From: Bacillota bacterium
GTDB taxonomy: Bacteria > Bacillota > Clostridia > Oscillospirales > Ruminococcaceae
DNA length: 14,065 bases
NCBI GenBank assembly: GCA_023431215.1
Contig: JAEYXR010000097.1
Span: 1 to 14,065 of the forward strand
Direction: 5' to 3'
Shown here: piece by piece, positions 12,855-14,065 of the stretch
Layout: every line of letters starts with the position of its first letter
Position numbering within the stretch: the first letter of the stretch is position 1
Made by a program: the position numbers and the translations under genes
The notes under the pieces: model-generated
Told to the model about the DNA's origin: nothing
Seen by the model: the letters and a program-made list of their open reading frames with translations, nothing else
The model's database searches: none

Positions 12855-12879
12855 AAAAGGCACAGATGCCTTTTCTTTT
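12855..12879. terminator. Orphan terminator-like hairpin between rlmA and the HD gene
   Basis: AAAAGGCA (12855-12862) and TGCCTTTT (12867-12874) form an 8-bp stem with a 4-nt loop, followed rightward by CTTTT and leftward by TTTTTATAA. No gene on either strand ends within about 170 bp on the side it would serve, so it has no obvious client. It may insulate the divergent promoters or be left from a lost gene. Confidence 0.6.
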
Positions 12880-12923
12880 AGTGCGTACCAATGATTGACC
12901 CTATACAAGCAAAAGGTTGCCAC

Positions 12924-12952
12924 TGGTCAACAATGGAAAGCTGTGCTATACT
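12924..12952 (+). promoter_or_regulatory. Probable sigma-A promoter of the HD-domain gene
   Basis: TGGTCA (12924-12929) and TATACT (12947-12952) are separated by 17 bp, with a start expected near 12959 and a 34-nt leader to the ATG at 12993. The -35 box is only a partial match. The position excludes the longer reading frame that begins at 12891. Confidence 0.55.
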
Positions 12953-12992
12953 TACTTTGATTGATAAGCTTAGGCATTATGGAGGTAATTAT

Positions 12993-13589
12993 ATGGACCC
13001 ACAGCAGCTGAAAGACCGTTTTTATGCAATATTTCAAGAACATGTAACCCGTGACGGCGCCAAAGAGCTGCTGGCCTGGCTGGAAGGCACTGACTTTTTT
13101 ACTGCTCCTGCCAGTACCCGCTACCACTGTGCATGCCCTTCTGGTTTGCTTTTGCACAGCTTAAATGTGTATGATGTTATGATGGAAAAACATTTTGAAG
13201 AGGGCGAAGACAGTCGTGAAAGCTTTGTCCTTTGTTCCCTGCTTCATGATTTGTGCAAAGCACAGTTTTATAAAATTTCTACCCGCAATGTAAAAAATGA
13301 AGAAACCGGACGATGGGATAAAGTTCCCTATTACAGTGTAGAGGATTCGTTTCCTTATGGTCATGGAGAAAAAAGTGTATATCTGATAGAGCGTTTTGTA
13401 CGCCTCAAACCAGCCGAGGCCACCGCTATCCGCTGGCATATGGGCGGCTTTGATGAAGCGGTAAGAGGCGGCTGCGGTGCAATCAGCCAGGCGTACGACC
13501 GCTATCCTCTGGCTGTAAAACTGCATCTTTCCGATTTGGAAGCTACCTATCTGCGTGAAAAAGGCACTTCTGCCATCAACAAAAAGTAA
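12993..13589 (+). CDS. HD-domain phosphohydrolase of unknown substrate
   Basis: A 198-residue soluble protein. The start at 12993 is chosen because GGAGG lies 7 nt upstream; the frame is open 34 codons further but without a ribosome site. Metal-binding HD-superfamily residues are in order: H55 (SGLLLHSLNVYDVM, 50-63), H85-D86 (LLHDLCKAQFY, 83-93), H124 (YGHGEKSVYLIERF, 122-135), H149 (IRWHMGG, 147-152 region) and D181 (KLHLSDLEATY, 176-186). Five conserved ligands plus the GH(G)E block point to an active metal-dependent phosphohydrolase; the layout resembles the HD part of YhaM-like nucleases, without the OB-fold. The substrate could be a nucleotide, cyclic nucleotide or RNA end. It is a single gene with its own promoter and a strong terminator; neighbours do not indicate the pathway. 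Confidence 0.82.
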   Translation: MDPQQLKDRFYAIFQEHVTRDGAKELLAWLEGTDFFTAPASTRYHCACPSGLLLHSLNVYDVMMEKHFEEGEDSRESFVLCSLLHDLCKAQFYKISTRNVKNEETGRWDKVPYYSVEDSFPYGHGEKSVYLIERFVRLKPAEATAIRWHMGGFDEAVRGGCGAISQAYDRYPLAVKLHLSDLEATYLREKGTSAINKK

Positions 13590-13645
13590 CTTTTGGTAAA
13601 AAATCTTTATGTAGTGCTAAAGATATCAGCCTTTTGGCATAAAAC

Positions 13646-13691
13646 AAGCCCCTGGTTCTCCTCATGTAAAGAGGATGCACCAGGGGCTTTT
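13646..13691. terminator. Strong bidirectional terminator between the convergent HD and AEC genes
   Basis: Outer arms AGCCCCTGGT (13647-13656) and ACCAGGGGCT (13679-13688) form a 10-bp stem topped by TCCTC/GAGGA (13659-13663 and 13671-13675). It is followed rightward by TTTT. Leftward it is followed by TTGTTTTA, so it can serve both genes. A near copy of its right shoulder occurs at 6722-6740. Confidence 0.88.
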
Positions 13692-13698
13692 GCTGTAG

Positions 13699-14065
13699 CT
13701 AAATAATGCCCACCTGTCTTAACAGGAATATCCAGATAAACATGGAGACAGCCGAGAAAATCGTTGTATAGATTACCATCTGTGCTGCAACGGTTTCGTC
13801 TGCCTTCATAGATTTTGCCATAATAAAACTGGAGACAGCGGTGCAGGAACCAAAGATAAAGTAGTAGGCACCCATTTCGTAACCGGTAAAATCAAAAAAC
13901 AGAAAAGCCGGTAACATCATAAGGAATGGTGAGACAAACAGTTTGATAAAGCAGCCTGTAAAGATAAGCTTTGTGTTGCTAAAGAGGTTCTTCAGCTCAA
14001 TTTGCCCGCCCAAGGCAATGAGCGCCAGGCTTGCAGCCATATTAGCCAGATCGTTGATGGGGGAA
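13699..14065 (-). CDS. AEC-family (auxin efflux carrier type) permease, C-terminal part
   Basis: The last 121 residues of a membrane transporter whose N-terminus lies beyond the right edge. The visible part runs SPINDLANMAASLALIALGG (the first 20 residues seen), then an amphipathic stretch, and three to four hydrophobic helices ending in WIFLLRQVGII. The segment NMAASLALIALGGQI followed by a polar linker, FIKLFVSPFLMMLP and GSCTAVSSFIMAKSMKAD matches the second five-helix half of AEC carriers (Pfam Mem_trans), including the conserved polar 'AVSSFIMAKSM' region. Bacterial members export or take up small organic acids such as malate or malonate; the substrate here cannot be told. It ends just before the shared terminator at 13646-13691. 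Confidence 0.85.
   Translation of the reverse strand, partial: SPINDLANMAASLALIALGGQIELKNLFSNTKLIFTGCFIKLFVSPFLMMLPAFLFFDFTGYEMGAYYFIFGSCTAVSSFIMAKSMKADETVAAQMVIYTTIFSAVSMFIWIFLLRQVGII

Noticed and set aside
12891..12992. Longer HD-domain protein starting at 12891
   Set aside because: The extension contains the probable promoter and no ribosome site; GGAGG lies just before the ATG at 12993.

Overview
The window looks like the chromosome of a low-to-intermediate GC Firmicute, most likely an anaerobic Clostridia of the Oscillospiraceae/Ruminococcaceae type. I infer this from strong AGGAGG-type ribosome binding sites, textbook sigma-A promoters, hairpin terminators with T tracts, and the gene content (CotH/DUF4956 surface locus, Rrf2 next to cysK, Tdh-Kbl, RlmA, AEC carrier). 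No rRNA, tRNA, CRISPR array, insertion sequence or phage gene was seen.

Layout. Positions 1-4724 hold a cell-surface/exopolysaccharide-type locus. On the minus strand, a DUF4956 membrane protein, a CotH-like kinase and a membrane-anchored TIM-barrel glycosidase (running off the left edge) appear co-directional. A small exported TIM-barrel protein is transcribed head-to-head from a strong promoter. Positions 4981-6708 are a cysteine module: an Rrf2-family regulator divergent from cysK. The space between them carries a perfect 17-bp inverted repeat wrapped around the -35 box, then a 35-codon leader ORF rich in Cys codons. A leader segment is perfectly complementary over 13 nt to the cysK ribosome-binding region. 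Positions 6747-6945 hold the remains of an XRE-type regulator gene. Positions 6995-9242 are a tdh-kbl threonine-degradation operon, followed by alr (alanine racemase) with its own promoter and, divergently, a DUF1624 acyltransferase-like membrane protein. The right end has rlmA (23S rRNA methyltransferase), an HD-domain phosphohydrolase, and the C-terminal part of an AEC-family transporter.

The most interesting element is upstream of cysK. The sequence fits two layers of control: transcriptional control by the Rrf2 protein at the palindrome, and cysteine-sensing translational attenuation. In the second layer, a ribosome stalled at the leader's Cys-Cys-Ser-Cys codons would cover the anti-Shine-Dalgarno strand and free the cysK start. 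The components are visible in the sequence; the mechanism is inference. The metabolic neighbours (cysK, tdh, kbl, alr) all handle small amino acids, but each has its own promoter or terminator, so I see them as neighbours rather than one regulon.
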